Origin: Paralithodes platypus
Taxonomy: Eukaryota; Arthropoda; Malacostraca; Decapoda; Lithodidae
Assembly (NCBI GenBank): GCA_032716605.1
Contig: CM064506.1
Location: 22,630,904 to 22,694,903, forward strand
DNA: 64,000 nucleotides
Direction of reading: 5' to 3'
Shown here piece by piece: positions 42,458 through 53,385 of this stretch (position 1 is the first letter of the stretch; the number at the start of each line of letters is the position of its first letter). A program made the position numbers and the translations under genes. The notes beneath the pieces were generated by a model that was not told the DNA's origin, ran no database searches, and worked only from the letters and a program-made list of their open reading frames with translations.

Positions 42458-43022
42458 TATGTGATTGAGGGAGGCAAAAGGCATAACTGCCTATAGCGAG
42501 TGCCTCCCCCATAGTTGAAAGAGTGACAGGGCCAAAATCAAGGGACGTTCGAGCCAAAATGCCTGGACACACGGAGTTTGAAGCAATTTAAGTCATAGGA
42601 AGAGGGAAAGACTGATTCTGGGAGAGAGTTCCAGAGCTCAGCTGTTGAGTAGAAGAAAGTTTGAGAGTAACGTTTCACTCTTGGGTTGGAGAGTTGCACA
42701 GAGTAGGGGTGGGATTGAGTTGCAAGACGGGTACCACGTGCCCTACGTAAAGGAGGTGGTATGCACTGGGATAGCTCTGAGGAACACTGATTATTATAGT
42801 AGCGATAGAATAGCGAGAGAGATGCAACATTGCGGCGGAGAGAGAGAGATTGCAGAGAATTGGTGAGTGGACGGGAGTTAATGATACGAAGGCCTTCCTT
42901 TCAACTTTGTCTAGGAGAGCGGTGTGAGAGGAACCTCCCCACACATGTGAACAATACAGAGCCCTGAGGAATACCGGAGTTTATAGGGTGAGGAAGTGAA
43001 CAATGGCCGTCCAACAACCGCG
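42443..43022 (-). mobile_element. LINE reverse transcriptase remnant, internally deleted
   Basis: On the minus strand, the start reads SGIPQGSVLF, a non-LTR reverse transcriptase motif. An internal deletion then joins it to the C-terminal part (LDKVERKAFVS; later AELWNSLPESVFP and FKLRVSRHF), followed by a 3' end CTCCCTCAATCACATAG and an A-rich tail. Frames are broken by at least one shift. Function would be retrotransposition; this copy cannot encode it. The clade (Jockey/CR1/I-like) is not resolved. Confidence 0.72.
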
Positions 43023-43023
43023 G

Positions 43024-43066
<43 letters not shown>
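43023..43066. repeat. (TA)n microsatellite
   Basis: About 42 bp pure TA run at the 5' boundary of the LINE copy. Confidence 0.97.
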
Positions 43067-43070
<4 letters not shown>

Positions 43071-43168
43071 ACTCTATTTCCCAAAGGCTGCGAGGTAAAA
43101 GAAGGAGTCTTCCTGTTCCCCTTGTTAGCAGAGTGATTACCAATGGAAACTGAATACCCCTGAGTTGA

Positions 43169-43565
43169 CTAAGGGGGGAGGGGCGGATTGTGTTGCTCAT
43201 TTATATATCGGTTTACTATTTATTCTTAGTTTCCTCCGTAGATCTCCATCAAGCTTATAAACCCCCCTCCCCCTCCCTCCCTCCCCCCCCCCAAAAAAAA
43301 ATAATAATAATAATAACAAATAAGATAAAATAAAATAAATTGTTTCCAGATAAATGTGTACGTTTTCGATAGAAAACTGTCCCGGCCTTGTTCCTCTTAA
43401 ATTACAGGCTCGCTATCGCTCGCCAGGAAACAATCGACACCTAAATGACATGAAAAATCTAAATATTAACAAAGAAATGGGACTAAACGTCTTAATATCT
43501 GATAAGTAATGGGGCTCAACATGAGGAGGGGGGGGGGACCAGACAAACGGCCCATCTCCCCTTAA
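43169..43565 (-). mobile_element. TTAA-B MITE
   Basis: (C)TAAGGGGGGAGGGGCGG to CGGCCCATCTCCCCTTAA. An internal C-run/A-rich insertion lies at 43262-43340. Confidence 0.8.
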
Positions 43566-43660
43566 AGCTACAGCTTTACATAGTTTCCGCTCAGGTTAGG
43601 TGGTCGTTCAACTCAGAGGCCCTGATATAACATTAGGCTAGATAATGGTCGATTAGTTTG
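43566..43660. repeat. Duplicated flank, copy 1
   Basis: GCTTTACATAGTTTCCGCTC and GTCGTTCAACTCAGAGGCCC recur at 44135-44222, each directly after a B element. Confidence 0.85.
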
Positions 43661-43680
43661 AAGATATATATACTTTATCT

Positions 43681-44134
<454 letters not shown>

Positions 44135-44222
44135 AGCTACAAGAGCTTTACATAGTTTCCGCTCAGGTTAGGGGGGGGGGGGGGTCGTTCAACTCATTGG
44201 CCCTGATAATGGTCGGTTAGGG
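44135..44222. repeat. Duplicated flank, copy 2
   Basis: Second copy of the 43566-43660 sequence, with a G-run insertion at 44171-44184. Confidence 0.85.
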
Positions 44223-44533
44223 TAAGGGGAGATGGACCTGTTTTTCTAGATCGTCTTCTCCCCATTAGTTTTCAAAGTTTACGATGTTTACCCCGTTAGT
44301 GTGTTGATTTTATGACCTCCAGCCCCATTTCCTTGTCAATATTAAGACCTTTCGTGCTATTTAAGTGTCGATTTTTGTTCCTGGCAAACGATAGTGAGCC
44401 TTGATGGAGGTCTAGGGAGGAAACGTTAAAATTAATCAACCAACTAACGAACGAAGTAATCTATGAACAAATAAATATATACATATATCTTATATATATA
44501 TATATAAATAAACAAATTATAATCTCCTCTTAA
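44222..44533 (+). mobile_element. TTAA-B MITE, core deleted
   Basis: GTAAGGGGAGATGG to AATCTCCTCTTAA. The segment from AGCGAGCC to the GATGGAGGTC block is missing, so both hairpins are gone. Confidence 0.78.
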
Positions 44534-44665
44534 TGTGCAACGTGGCTATAAATCCAGCTTTAAAAGACCATGGTGTGCAACATCATTTACCTAAGTGTTC
44601 TGTATGGAGGTCAGGGCCTTTCGAAATAGTTGCTTGTGAAATAACGTATCAAGCTTACAGGAAAG

Positions 44666-44693
44666 GAAGCAATGTGTGTGTGGGCGTGTGGGC

Positions 44694-44740
<47 letters not shown>

Positions 44741-44866
44741 GGAGGGTGAGAGTCTGTGTGGATGTGCGCGTATATATATTTGTGTGTGTGTGTGTGTGTG
44801 TGCGGGTGTGGGTGTATGTGTGCGGGTGTGTGCATGTGAGTGTATGTGTGTGTGTGTGTGTGTGAT
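44666..44866. repeat. GT, GA and G-run simple repeat region
   Basis: GT, GA and G runs at 44666-44745, GT runs to 44866. All open frames here are low-complexity. Confidence 0.95.
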
Positions 44867-45066
44867 TGCCAGAGATGACCAAACGTTGAGGACATGTTTC
44901 AAATCTAGATAATGCTGGATTAGAAAGATGAAACTAAAAGATAATATTAGCTAGTATCGTTCTTAACACCAATAACATCCAATGCAATCAATGAAAGCAC
45001 AAGCAAGAACACTAATGCAAATAATTATACCTCGACAAAGGAGACCTGGATTGTGTTGCTTGTTAG

Positions 45067-45192
45067 GTTAAGGGGAGATATGTATTCATTATTTGTTTTT
45101 CATATTAATCTATTAATTTTAAGAGTCCTCCCTAGACCTCCATCAAATTTAAAACACACACACCCAAGACCCCTCTTCGAGATTAATTATAA
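45067..45192 (-). mobile_element. TTAA-B MITE fragment
   Basis: TTAAGGGGAGATATGTATTC, CTCCCTAGACCTCCATCAAA and AGACCCCTCTTCGAGATTAA. The rest is missing. Confidence 0.7.
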
Positions 45193-45540
45193 TGATAAGT
45201 CCATCATTCTTTTAGTATTTATATACAAATAATACCGAAGTGGGGGCACATTCATTACTGCCACTGCACAACTACCTGCTGTGAAAGGTGATGCATTTGA
45301 TTGAGCAATTCTAAAAAGCTGACGAAATGGTTTGAAATCTGGACTTTTGAGCAAGGCAGTGCTGTACAGGTTTTTTTAACTGGCGTGTGACATTTTTAAT
45401 CAAAATTAATTAACTTCAATAGGGTTTTTGAGTTGATACAGATTACAAAAAACAATAAAAAAAAACAATAAAAACACACAAACATCAATATATAGATTAG
45501 AAAAATCAGCGTCACATACAAGATTGTTATATTATTTGAT
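45193..45540. other. Unclassified AT-rich DNA
   Basis: No family match and no supported gene. Confidence 0.5.
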
Positions 45541-45655
45541 GAACTGTCTTGATGGTGTAATGATTTGAGTGTTTAAGATCTGTATGTGGTAACCCAGGTT
45601 CGAATCCCGGGACGATCACATTAATTTCATTGGGAGGTATTTGATGTTGGGAGTT
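45541..45655 (+). mobile_element. tRNA-derived SINE
   Basis: CTTGATGGTGTAATGATTTG (A box region), GGTTCGAATCCCGG (B box), then ATTAATTTCATTGGGAGGTA. The shared 3' tail argues against a functional tRNA gene. Confidence 0.8.
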
Positions 45656-45780
45656 TGATAAATGATATAAGATGTGTATTGCTATGGGCGAAGAACACGG
45701 GAAAAAAAAAAAAAAAAAAAATCGTGTTTCAATATCACGAAACTGGCCATGCATATACTAATTCATGAATATTCGTTCAA

Positions 45781-46084
45781 TTAGGGGGAGATGGGCCGTT
45801 TTTTTTTGGTTTATTAATTAATGTAATCCTTTATTTCTTGATTTCCTCACTAGACCTGCATGTTTTGGTAGACAAAAGACAAATGCTTGGTCAAAACCCG
45901 GTTCCTCCTAAATTTTAAGCTCGCTCTCGATCGCCATGACAAAAATCGACACCTTATAGTCGAGAGAGAAATGTGGCAAAAGGTCTTAAATTAATCAAAC
46001 TAATGGGGCGAACGTCTTCAAATTTCAAAACTGATGGGGCTGAGCATGAGGAAGAAGGGGGTTCATAAAAAACACCCTCTAAAA
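45781..46084 (-). mobile_element. TTAA-B MITE, internally deleted
   Basis: (AATT)AGGGGGAGATGGGCCG to AAAACACCCTCTAA. The GATAAATTTGTACATTTTTC segment is largely lost. Confidence 0.75.
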
Positions 46085-46207
46085 GGTTTTCTTATCGTAT
46101 CAATGTTATAATTGGTTAACTGCGCAGATTAGCAGCAATAATGTTCACACTACTAATAACTCGTTCTGTGTTGGCTATTAAAGTTGTTAAGGTCAATGTT
46201 TAAACTA

Positions 46208-46420
46208 AGACCTGGGCTAATTTAACACGTCTTGTTTATTTGATTTCAGCTACCTCTAGACGATTGTATAAAGCTTAGGGAGGATATATGGTAGCTAATA
46301 GGATTAATTGAGTTGGTCTGTAGCCTTTTCACTGGTAGACGTCCTTCCTAAGTTGATTAAAATCGTCTAATAGTTGTCGGAATATAATGAAAAGAACGTC
46401 ACCGGTACTGAATGGGTTGA
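46208..46420 (+). mobile_element. TTAA-A MITE
   Basis: GACCTGGGCTAATTTAACACG start and CGTCACCGGTACTGAATGGG end. Interior palindrome present. Confidence 0.78.
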
Positions 46421-46440
46421 TGGTACTGATACAGACATTA

Positions 46441-46811
46441 TTAAGGGGGATGGTTCACTTTTTGGCCGATTTTTGCATGTATTCATTATTTTTCTAGTTT
46501 CCTCCCTAGACCTCCATCAAATTAAAAAAAAAAAACATCCATTAGATCCCCCTACTAAATTAATTTGTACATTTTTCGGTAGAAAAATGTCCTGGCCGAA
46601 GGCCGGTTCTTCCAACATTACAGGCTCACTATCGTTCGCCAGGAAAAAATCGACACCTAAATAGCACGAAAGGTCTAAATATTGACAAAGAAGTAGGGCG
46701 AAAGGTCTTAAAATCAACTAACTAATGGGGCAAACATCTTAACATCTGCAAACTAATGGGGCTAAACACGAGGGAGAAAGTGGTCCAGAAAACCGGCCCA
46801 TGTCCCCTTAT
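46441..46811 (-). mobile_element. TTAA-B MITE
   Basis: TTAAGGGGGATGGTTCAC to GGCCCATGTCCCCTTAT. Hairpins intact (GGCCGAAGGCC, ACATTTTTCGGTAGAAAAAT). Confidence 0.85.
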
Positions 46812-47063
46812 AGGCACACATGGTTTTCCTGGCTGTAAATTTTAAACAACCCGAATGATTATATTCATTTTTCAGGAACTATAGCGAGTTAATAATGTGA
46901 CCCATTTCAAGTAACATTAACGCCAATGTATAAGCTCATTATTCAACGCACACGCCATAAACAACCCGTGTATCTGTTTCATGCAACTACTTAATTTGCA
47001 TAGCGTTCGAAAATTTGCATAGCGTTCGAAAATCCCTCAGTCACGAGCAGCTAGAAATATTTG

Positions 47064-47401
47064 TTAAGGGGAGGTATTTAGTTTCTTCCCTAGAACTCCA
47101 TCAAGCTTAAAATTACACCCCCTATACCCCCTTTCAAGATAAATTTGTACATTTTTCGGTAGACAAATTTCCCGGCCGAAGGCCGGTTCCTCTCAAATTA
47201 CAGGCTCGCTATCGCTCGCTAGGAAAAAATCGACACCTAAATGGCACGAAAGTTCTTAAAATTGACAAAAATGGGGCGAAAGTTCTTAAAATCGCCAAAC
47301 TAAAGGGGGCGAGCGTCTTAAAATATAAAAAAGCAATGGGGCTAAACATGAGAGAGAAAGGGGTCCAGAAAAAAATCCCTGAAGTGGAAATCTCCCCTTA
47401 A
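47064..47401 (-). mobile_element. TTAA-B MITE, short subfamily, complete
   Basis: 338 bp, TTAAGGGGAGGTATTTAG to AAGTGGAAATCTCCCCTTAA. Confidence 0.87.
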
Positions 47402-47548
47402 CCCTTCCAGATCCAATACGCATTTCTTTTCTATTGTCTTGTTATTATTAAACGATGTTATTCATTTTAGGAAGGGTATACGGAAGTCAGAGGGTTAAAT
47501 GAGATGGTGTTTACCCCTATAATTCCTACAGGTCCTTGGTAGGCTGCT
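47398..47548 (+). mobile_element. TTAA-A MITE, left part
   Basis: TTAACCCTTCCAGATCCAAT start and the interior to CCTTGGTAGGCTGC. Shares its first TTAA with the preceding B element. Confidence 0.72.
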
Positions 47549-47640
47549 TCTTTGGTTTGAGTTACATGTAGTTTGCCAAATTAGTCCTCCTCCTCTTACT
47601 AACTCGGCCTAATTTCTTCCCAGTCCTCGCAGTGTTCCAT

Positions 47641-47751
<111 letters not shown>

Positions 47752-47863
47752 ACACCGCTACAATCCACCATGTTTTACAGAGCTATCTCAGTGTAAACCT
47801 GTCTTTCAACACATTTACACTCTTGTTTTATCCATCCTTCTTACCCGAGAATGAATAGAGTGC

Positions 47864-48246
47864 TTAAGGGGGGTCACCGGCTTTTTGTTTATCTTTCTCT
47901 CCTTTTCTCTCTTGCCCTGGCTTGTATCCATTAGGTCCCATTCAGCCAACTGTTTTAAGACGTTTATCCCCATCCATGTGTCGATTTCTTCCTGGCGAGC
48001 GATAGCGAGACAACATTGTATGGAGAAATCCGGCTTCGCCGGACGCATTTTTCTATCGAAAAATATACAAATTTAGCTTGCTGTCAAAACAAAATTATGT
48101 ATGCTGGCTCGCTACCGCTCGCCAGGAAAATATTGACACCTGATTGGGGGTAAACGTCTTAAAACAGTAGGCTGAATGAGGCCGAATGGATACAAGCCAC
48201 AGAGAGAGGGAGAGAAAGAGAAAAAAAGCGAGGTGGGCTCCCTTAA
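47864..48246 (+). mobile_element. TTAA-C foldback MITE, complete
   Basis: 383 bp, TTAAGGGGGGTCACCGGC to GAGGTGGGCTCCCTTAA. CCGGCTTCGCCGG and TTTTTCTATCGAAAAA are intact. Confidence 0.88.
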
Positions 48247-48315
48247 GTAATTTATATATTTGACTTATAGCATTGTATTTCTCCACCCTAGTTAATTTGT
48301 CCCATTTGTCCAACA

Positions 48316-49795
48316 TTAACCCCTTTAACCTACTCTGTACCGGTGACGCCCTTTAACCTACTCTGTACCGGTGACGCCCTTTAACCTACTCTGTACCGGT
48401 GACGCCCTTTAACCTACTCTGTACCGGTGACACGTCCTTTAACCTACTCTGTACCGGTGACGCCCTTTAACCTACTCTGTACCGGTGATGCCCTTTAACC
48501 TACTCTGTACCGGTGACGCCCTTTAACCTACTCTGTACCGGTGACGCCCTTTAACCTACTCTGTACCGGTGACGCCCTTTAACCTACTCTGTACCGGTGA
48601 CGCCCTTTAACCTACTCTGTACCGGTGACGCCCTTTAACCTACTCTGTACCGGTGACGCCCTTTAACCTACTCTGTACCGGTGACGCCCTTTAACCTACT
48701 CTGTACCGGTGACGCCCTTTAACCTACTCTGTACCGGTGACGCCCTTTAACCTACTCTGTACCGGTGACGCCCTTTAACCTACTCTGTACCGGTGATGCC
48801 CTTTAACCTACTCTGTACCGGTGACGCCCTTTAACCTACTCTGTACCGGTGACGCCCTTTAACCTACTCTGTACCGGTGACGCCCTTTAACCTACTCTGT
48901 ACCGGTGACGCCCTTTAACCTACTCTGTACCGGTGACGCCCTTTAACCTACTCTGTACCGGTGACGCCCTTTAACCTACTCTGTACCGGTGACGCCTTTA
49001 ACCTACTCTGTAACCGGATGACGCCCTTTAACACTACTCGGTACCGGTGACGGGCCCTTTAACCTACTCTGTTACCGGTGACGCCCTTTACATACTATGT
49101 ACCGGTGACGCCTAAACCTACTCGGTACCCGGTGACGCCCTTTAACCTACTCTGTACCGGTGACGCCCTTTAACCTACTCTGTACCGGTGACGCCCTTTA
49201 ACCTACTCTGTACCGGTGACGCCCTTAACCTACTCTGTACCGGTGACGCCCTTTACTACTCCTGTACCGGTGACGCCCTTTAACCTACTCTGTACGGTGA
49301 CGCCCTTTAAACCCTACTCTGTACCGGTGACGCCCTTTAACCTACTCTGTACCGGTGACGCCCTTTAACCTACTCTGTACCGGTGACGGCCCTTTAACCC
49401 TACTCTGTACCGGTGACGCCCTTTAACCTACTCTGTACCGGTGACGCCCTTTAACCTACTCTGTACCGGTGACGCCCTTTAACCTACGCGCCTTTAACCT
49501 ACTCTGTACCGGTGACGCCCTTTAACCTACTCTGACCCCTTTAACCTACTCTGTACCGGTGACGCCCTAACCTACTCTGTACCGGTGACGCCCTTTAACC
49601 TACTCTGTACCGGTGACGCCCTTTAACCTACTCTGTACCGGTGACGCCCTTTAACCTACTCTGTACCGGTGAGGCCCTTTAACCTACTCTGTACCGGTGA
49701 CGCCCTTTAACCTACTCTGTACTGGTGACGCCCTTTAACCTACTCTGTACCGGTGACACGTCCTTTAACCTACTCTGTACCGGTGACGTCCTTTT
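48316..49795 (+). repeat. 28-bp array built from the TTAA-A terminus (about 52 units)
   Basis: Unit CTTTAACCTACTCTGTACCG then GTGACGCC, corresponding to the outer end of TTAA-A. The last unit continues without a break into a full A element. Units are nearly identical to 49000 and from 49570, but 49000-49560 has many single-base insertions and deletions. Each unit holds one TTTAA. Confidence 0.93.
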
Positions 49796-50311
49796 CAATA
49801 TATTCTGGCAACTAGTAGACTATTGTATTCAGCTTTGGAAGGTTCTGTGGTAGCTAAACCGATTAACTGAGAGAGTCTGTAGCCATTTAATGTTAAGAGG
49901 TACTTCCTGAATGTAATAAAATCATCTAGTAGTTGCCAGAATATAATGCAAAGGACGTTAAGGGGAGGTTTCTAGTTTGTTTCCTACTCTTCCAACAATC
50001 TTAAAATTTCATCCCCTTGACCCCCTTTCAAGATAAATTTGTACATTTTTCAGTAGAAAAATGTCCCGGCCGAAGGCCGATTACTATTAAAGTACAGGCT
50101 CGCTATCGCTCGCCAGGATAAAATCGACACCTAAATGGCACGAAAGGTCTTAAAATTGACAGAATGGGGCGGAAATTCTTAAAAATCACCTAACTAATGG
50201 GGCAAACGTCTTAAAATATCAAAAGCAATGGGGCTAGACATGAGGGAGAAAGGGGTCAAGTAAAAAGTCCCTCAAGTGTAAATCTCCCCTTAACGGTACA
50301 GTATGAATTAA
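49768..50311 (+). mobile_element. TTAA-A MITE at the array edge, split by a B element
   Basis: Left end TTTAACCTACTCTGTACCGG (also the last array unit), interior to CAAAGGACG at 49957, then TTAA-B, then A right end CGGTACAGTATGAATTAA. Confidence 0.85.
49958..50293 (-). mobile_element. TTAA-B MITE, short subfamily, nested in an A element
   Basis: 336 bp, TTAAGGGGAGGTTTCTAG to AAGTGTAAATCTCCCCTTAA. A sequence continues on both sides after one TTAA is removed (GGACG-TTAA-CGGTAC). Confidence 0.9.
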
Positions 50312-50499
50312 ATGGCGTGTTTTCAGGAATTTGGACTGAAACGTAGCTTGAAATCAGCACTCAGTCATTCTATCAAAATTAAAGGGCCTATCACACAAGT
50401 GGCGATATGTATGGTAAATTGCCTAGTGTGTCTTTTGTTCACAGAGAGATTTGAACATATCACGAAATAGGAACATCTCTAATTACTAAGCACACATCA

Positions 50500-50662
50500 C
50501 AAGCGATTTTATTCAGATTAGGAAGGGTATATGGAAATCAGAGAGTTAATTGAGCTAGTACTTAGCCTTTTGATGCCCACAGGTCCTGCCTAAGGTGTAT
50601 ACAATTGTTTAATGACGGCCAGAATAAACTGTCAAAACGCGTTATGATCCTCAAGGAGTTAA
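50500..50662 (+). mobile_element. TTAA-A MITE, diverged, left end missing
   Basis: GCGATTTTATTCAGATTAGG, AGTTAATTGAGCTAG and GACGGCCAGAATAAACTG, ending CCTCAAGGAGTTAA. Closest to the 11.1-kb subfamily. Confidence 0.68.
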
Positions 50663-50765
50663 GTCGTCTAAGTAAATTAAGTATACATGCAATCAAGGAG
50701 TTAAGTCTTGTAAGTGAATTAAGTATACATGTAATCAAAGGGTTAAGTCTTCTAAGTTCATTAAA
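50651..50765 (+). repeat. 42-bp tandem repeat containing an A-element end (3 units)
   Basis: TCAAGGAGTTAA, the last 12 bp of the preceding A element, plus about 30 bp of flank (AAGTATACATG) repeats at 50651, 50693 and 50735. Confidence 0.85.
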
Positions 50766-50999
50766 ATACATTTAAACCACCCTAAGTCATTTGAAAGCCG
50801 AACTCTCTAAAAAAGGATTATATTTCCTTGCTACCTTCACTATCCTGCCACCAAAGGTCAATGTTAATCCGCATGTGGGACGTCATTTCCATCAGCTTTA
50901 CTGAGCCATGTTGGCCTCTAATATGACCAACCTCACAGAACAGTATCGTAGTTTGCCATATTTACTGAAACTGATTGTGCTTAGTGTTACATTTCTTAA

Positions 51000-51190
51000 C
51001 TTTTAACTTTGGTTTTGGCTACTATTAAACGATTTTATTTAGTTAAAGTAAGGCCTCCAGCAATTAACAGGCTTCTAACTTTCTCACTTTATCCGTTTTA
51101 GTACCACAAATGCTTCTTAAGCTGCACAAAAATCGTCTAAATATAGCTACAATATAAATAAAAAGACGTCCCCGGTACAGAAGGGGCTAA
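51000..51190 (-). mobile_element. TTAA-A MITE
   Basis: GGCTACTATTAAACGATTTT and TCGTCTAAATATAGCTACAA arms. Right end CCCCGGTACAGAAGGGGCTA. Left end eroded. Confidence 0.75.
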
Positions 51191-51404
51191 GCCGGTATCA
51201 CACGAGCGCTATTTCCCTCAACATTTATCCTACAAATCTTGTCTGGTAGCTTATGAGGTCAACATTTAATAAATGTTTGTTACCTAAATTCATCTATCGT
51301 CAGTCTAGTTTCCGATACCACTGCAAAATATCCCATAAATGTTGCCAGAAAAATGATGACCATCGAATGTTAACTATAAAATCTTTCGTGTGATATCGGC
51401 TTTA
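51187..51404 (-). mobile_element. MITE-F, copy 2
   Basis: TAAGCCGGTATCACACGAGC to TTTCGTGTGATATCGGCTTT. Interior is the reverse complement of 6.72-6.94 kb. Confidence 0.78.
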
Positions 51405-51542
51405 TACTCGCTAGGAAAATGAAAAACGAAACCACATGCACTGGCCTGTATTCAAAGTCATCATGTATTATAGTTTTTATTCAGTGTGCAGTTGGGTCTG
51501 AGTACATGGTTAAATTGATATCCGGTATTCGATAAATGGGTA

Positions 51543-51914
51543 TTAAGGGGAGATGGGCTTATTTGTTTGTTTTGTGTTGTATTATTGTATTATTCCTTAG
51601 TTTCCTCGCTAGACCTCCATCAAGCTGTAAAAAACACCCCCTAGACCCCCCTTCAAGATAAATTTGTACATTTTTCAGGAGACAAATTTCCCGGCCAAAG
51701 GCTGTACGTTACTCTTAAAATTACAGGCTCGCTATCGCTTGCCAAGAAAATGTTTACACCCAAATGGCACGAAACTTCTTAATATTGGCAAGGAAATGGG
51801 GCGAAAAGTATCAACATCGCCAAGCTAGTGCACAAATTTCTTAAAATCTTAAAACTAATGGGGCTAAACATAAGGGTGAAGGGAGGCCAGAAAAACCAGC
51901 TCATCTCCCATTAA
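51543..51914 (-). mobile_element. TTAA-B MITE, complete
   Basis: 372 bp, TTAAGGGGAGATGGGC to GCTCATCTCCCATTAA. Its flanks (GGTATTCGATAAATGGGTA left, TCGTAGTCATGTA right) recur around the C element and array at 56.0-57.0 kb. Confidence 0.85.
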
Positions 51915-51925
51915 TCGTAGTCATG

Positions 51926-52089
51926 TACAGTCGAGGTTAATAAGTGTTGTCAGATATTTCACAAAGTTTGGGACACTGACTAATACTCTGAGGGATAAGC
52001 ACTTTTCCCAGTAACAATAAAGATACCAATAACACTTGTTGAGCGAAAACCACTGGAATCTATGACAACACTTAATACCCCCGATTGTA
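51926..52089 (+). mobile_element. TA-H MITE
   Basis: 164 bp with TA at both ends. Inverted ends TACAGTCGAGGTTAATAAGT then GTTGTCA, mirrored as TGACAACACTTAATACCCCC then GATTGTA. Single copy here. Confidence 0.78.
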
Positions 52090-52097
52090 CTTAACCT

Positions 52098-52225
52098 TTA
52101 ACTGTCTTGATGGTGTAATGGTTTGAGTGTTTACGATCTGTATATGGTAACCCAGTTCCGAATCCCGGGAGGATCACATGCTTTCATTAATTTAATTGGG
52201 AGGTGTTTGGTGTTGGGAGTGAAAT
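52098..52225 (+). mobile_element. tRNA-derived SINE
   Basis: CTTGATGGTGTAATGGTTTG, B box GTTCCGAATCCCGG (mutated), then TTAATTTAATTGGGAGGTGT and TTGGTGTTGGGAGT. Confidence 0.8.
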
Positions 52226-52729
52226 TGATTGATTGGATTATATTTAAGCTGGCGATATATATATCTTGTTCTCGTGCATCTTAATGACTCGACAATGACA
52301 ACGTTTGCATAGCCAAAAATGTTGTTAATTACGAAAACTTGGCATTAATACTATGCAGAGACATAACAGTTTCTTCTTTGGTCATTAATTACCGAGAAAT
52401 TAGCTGAAAAGATAATAAAATTTCCGTCAAGTTAAAACAAAATCGAGTCTAGTTTCGTTTATTGTTATGTATTGTATTCATTGATGTATCTATGGTTTTC
52501 TTTTTCTTGCATTACTAGTTTGTATGGACCCAAATTAACTTACTCTTATTGTGATGTAGACATTCTATGTGGTGGGTTTGTGTTTTTATATTTCAAAGTT
52601 ATATTTTGCTAAATCGTTCTTCCCACGTAATGATTCTGATAAGTTATGTTGTCTATATAATGTGTCGTCCCTGTTTTGGTTTGTTTATTTTGCAAGTTTT
52701 ACATTATAATTACCCCTTTTGAGATATTA
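52226..52729. other. Unclassified AT-rich DNA
   Basis: About 500 bp with no family match and no supported gene. Confidence 0.5.
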
Positions 52730-52942
52730 TTAGCCCACTCAGCACGATGACACCATTATCCCTTTTATTCTGGCTAAAATTAGACTATTTTATGCAGTTT
52801 AAGAAGGAACTATGTTATTCAGAGGGTTTATTGAGATCGTATTTACCTCTTTGAATTCTAGAGGTAGATTATAAGCTAAAGAAAATCGTCTAATAGTAAC
52901 CAGAAAATGATGAAAACTACGCCATCGTGCTGAAGGGTTTAA
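52730..52942 (+). mobile_element. TTAA-A MITE, diverged
   Basis: TTAGCCCACTCAGCACGATG to CATCGTGCTGAAGGGTTTAA. Perfectly mirrored subterminal CAGCACGATG / CATCGTGCTG differs from other A copies. Confidence 0.72.
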
Positions 52943-52949
52943 AATGACT

Positions 52950-53225
52950 AAAGCCCTTTGTTGCTCTCTGGAATAAGGCTAAGCAGTGTAGTGAAGAACG
53001 TCTCGGCCTATCACCCCGAGTGACCTTAGTTCAATCCCACGCTCAGGCATGAAAGTTTTTCGCATACACTGGTAGCCGGTACCATTTATCTTGAGCAAGG
53101 AAATGGGTAATGGTGTCCGGTAATAAACATTGGTCGAGCACTATTGAATCTCGGAGCGAGGGCTAGAGAGAAATGGCACTATATAAGTAACATGATCATT
53201 ATTATTAATATTATTATTATTATTT
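52950..53225 (+). mobile_element. Second SINE type (tRNA-like head, ATT tail)
   Basis: A-box-like GGCTAAGCAGTGTAG and B box AGTTCAATCCCACGC, then a body and GGCACTATATAAGTAACATG followed by (ATT)n. The GCACTATATAA..ATTATT ending is typical of SINE/LINE 3' ends. Single copy here. Confidence 0.62.
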
Positions 53226-53385
53226 AGATGGACATTGTTGTATAGGAAGGTGCTAGCTCAGATAATTAGGCTTCAGTCTCCCCCCGAACTCCTTGCTAAG
53301 TTCGGTTAAGTTGTTTGGTGGTAAACTTAAGTGATCTAATAATTTACTAAGTGTCTTAATTGTCAGATCGGTTTAGTAGTTTTAA

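Noticed and set aside
45541..45655. Functional tRNA gene
   Set aside because: A and B boxes are present, but the same tRNA-like head and the same long tail recur in dispersed, diverged copies, so these are SINEs.
48316..49795. CRISPR-like array
   Set aside because: Units are contiguous with no spacers, the context is eukaryotic and the unit is a transposon terminus.
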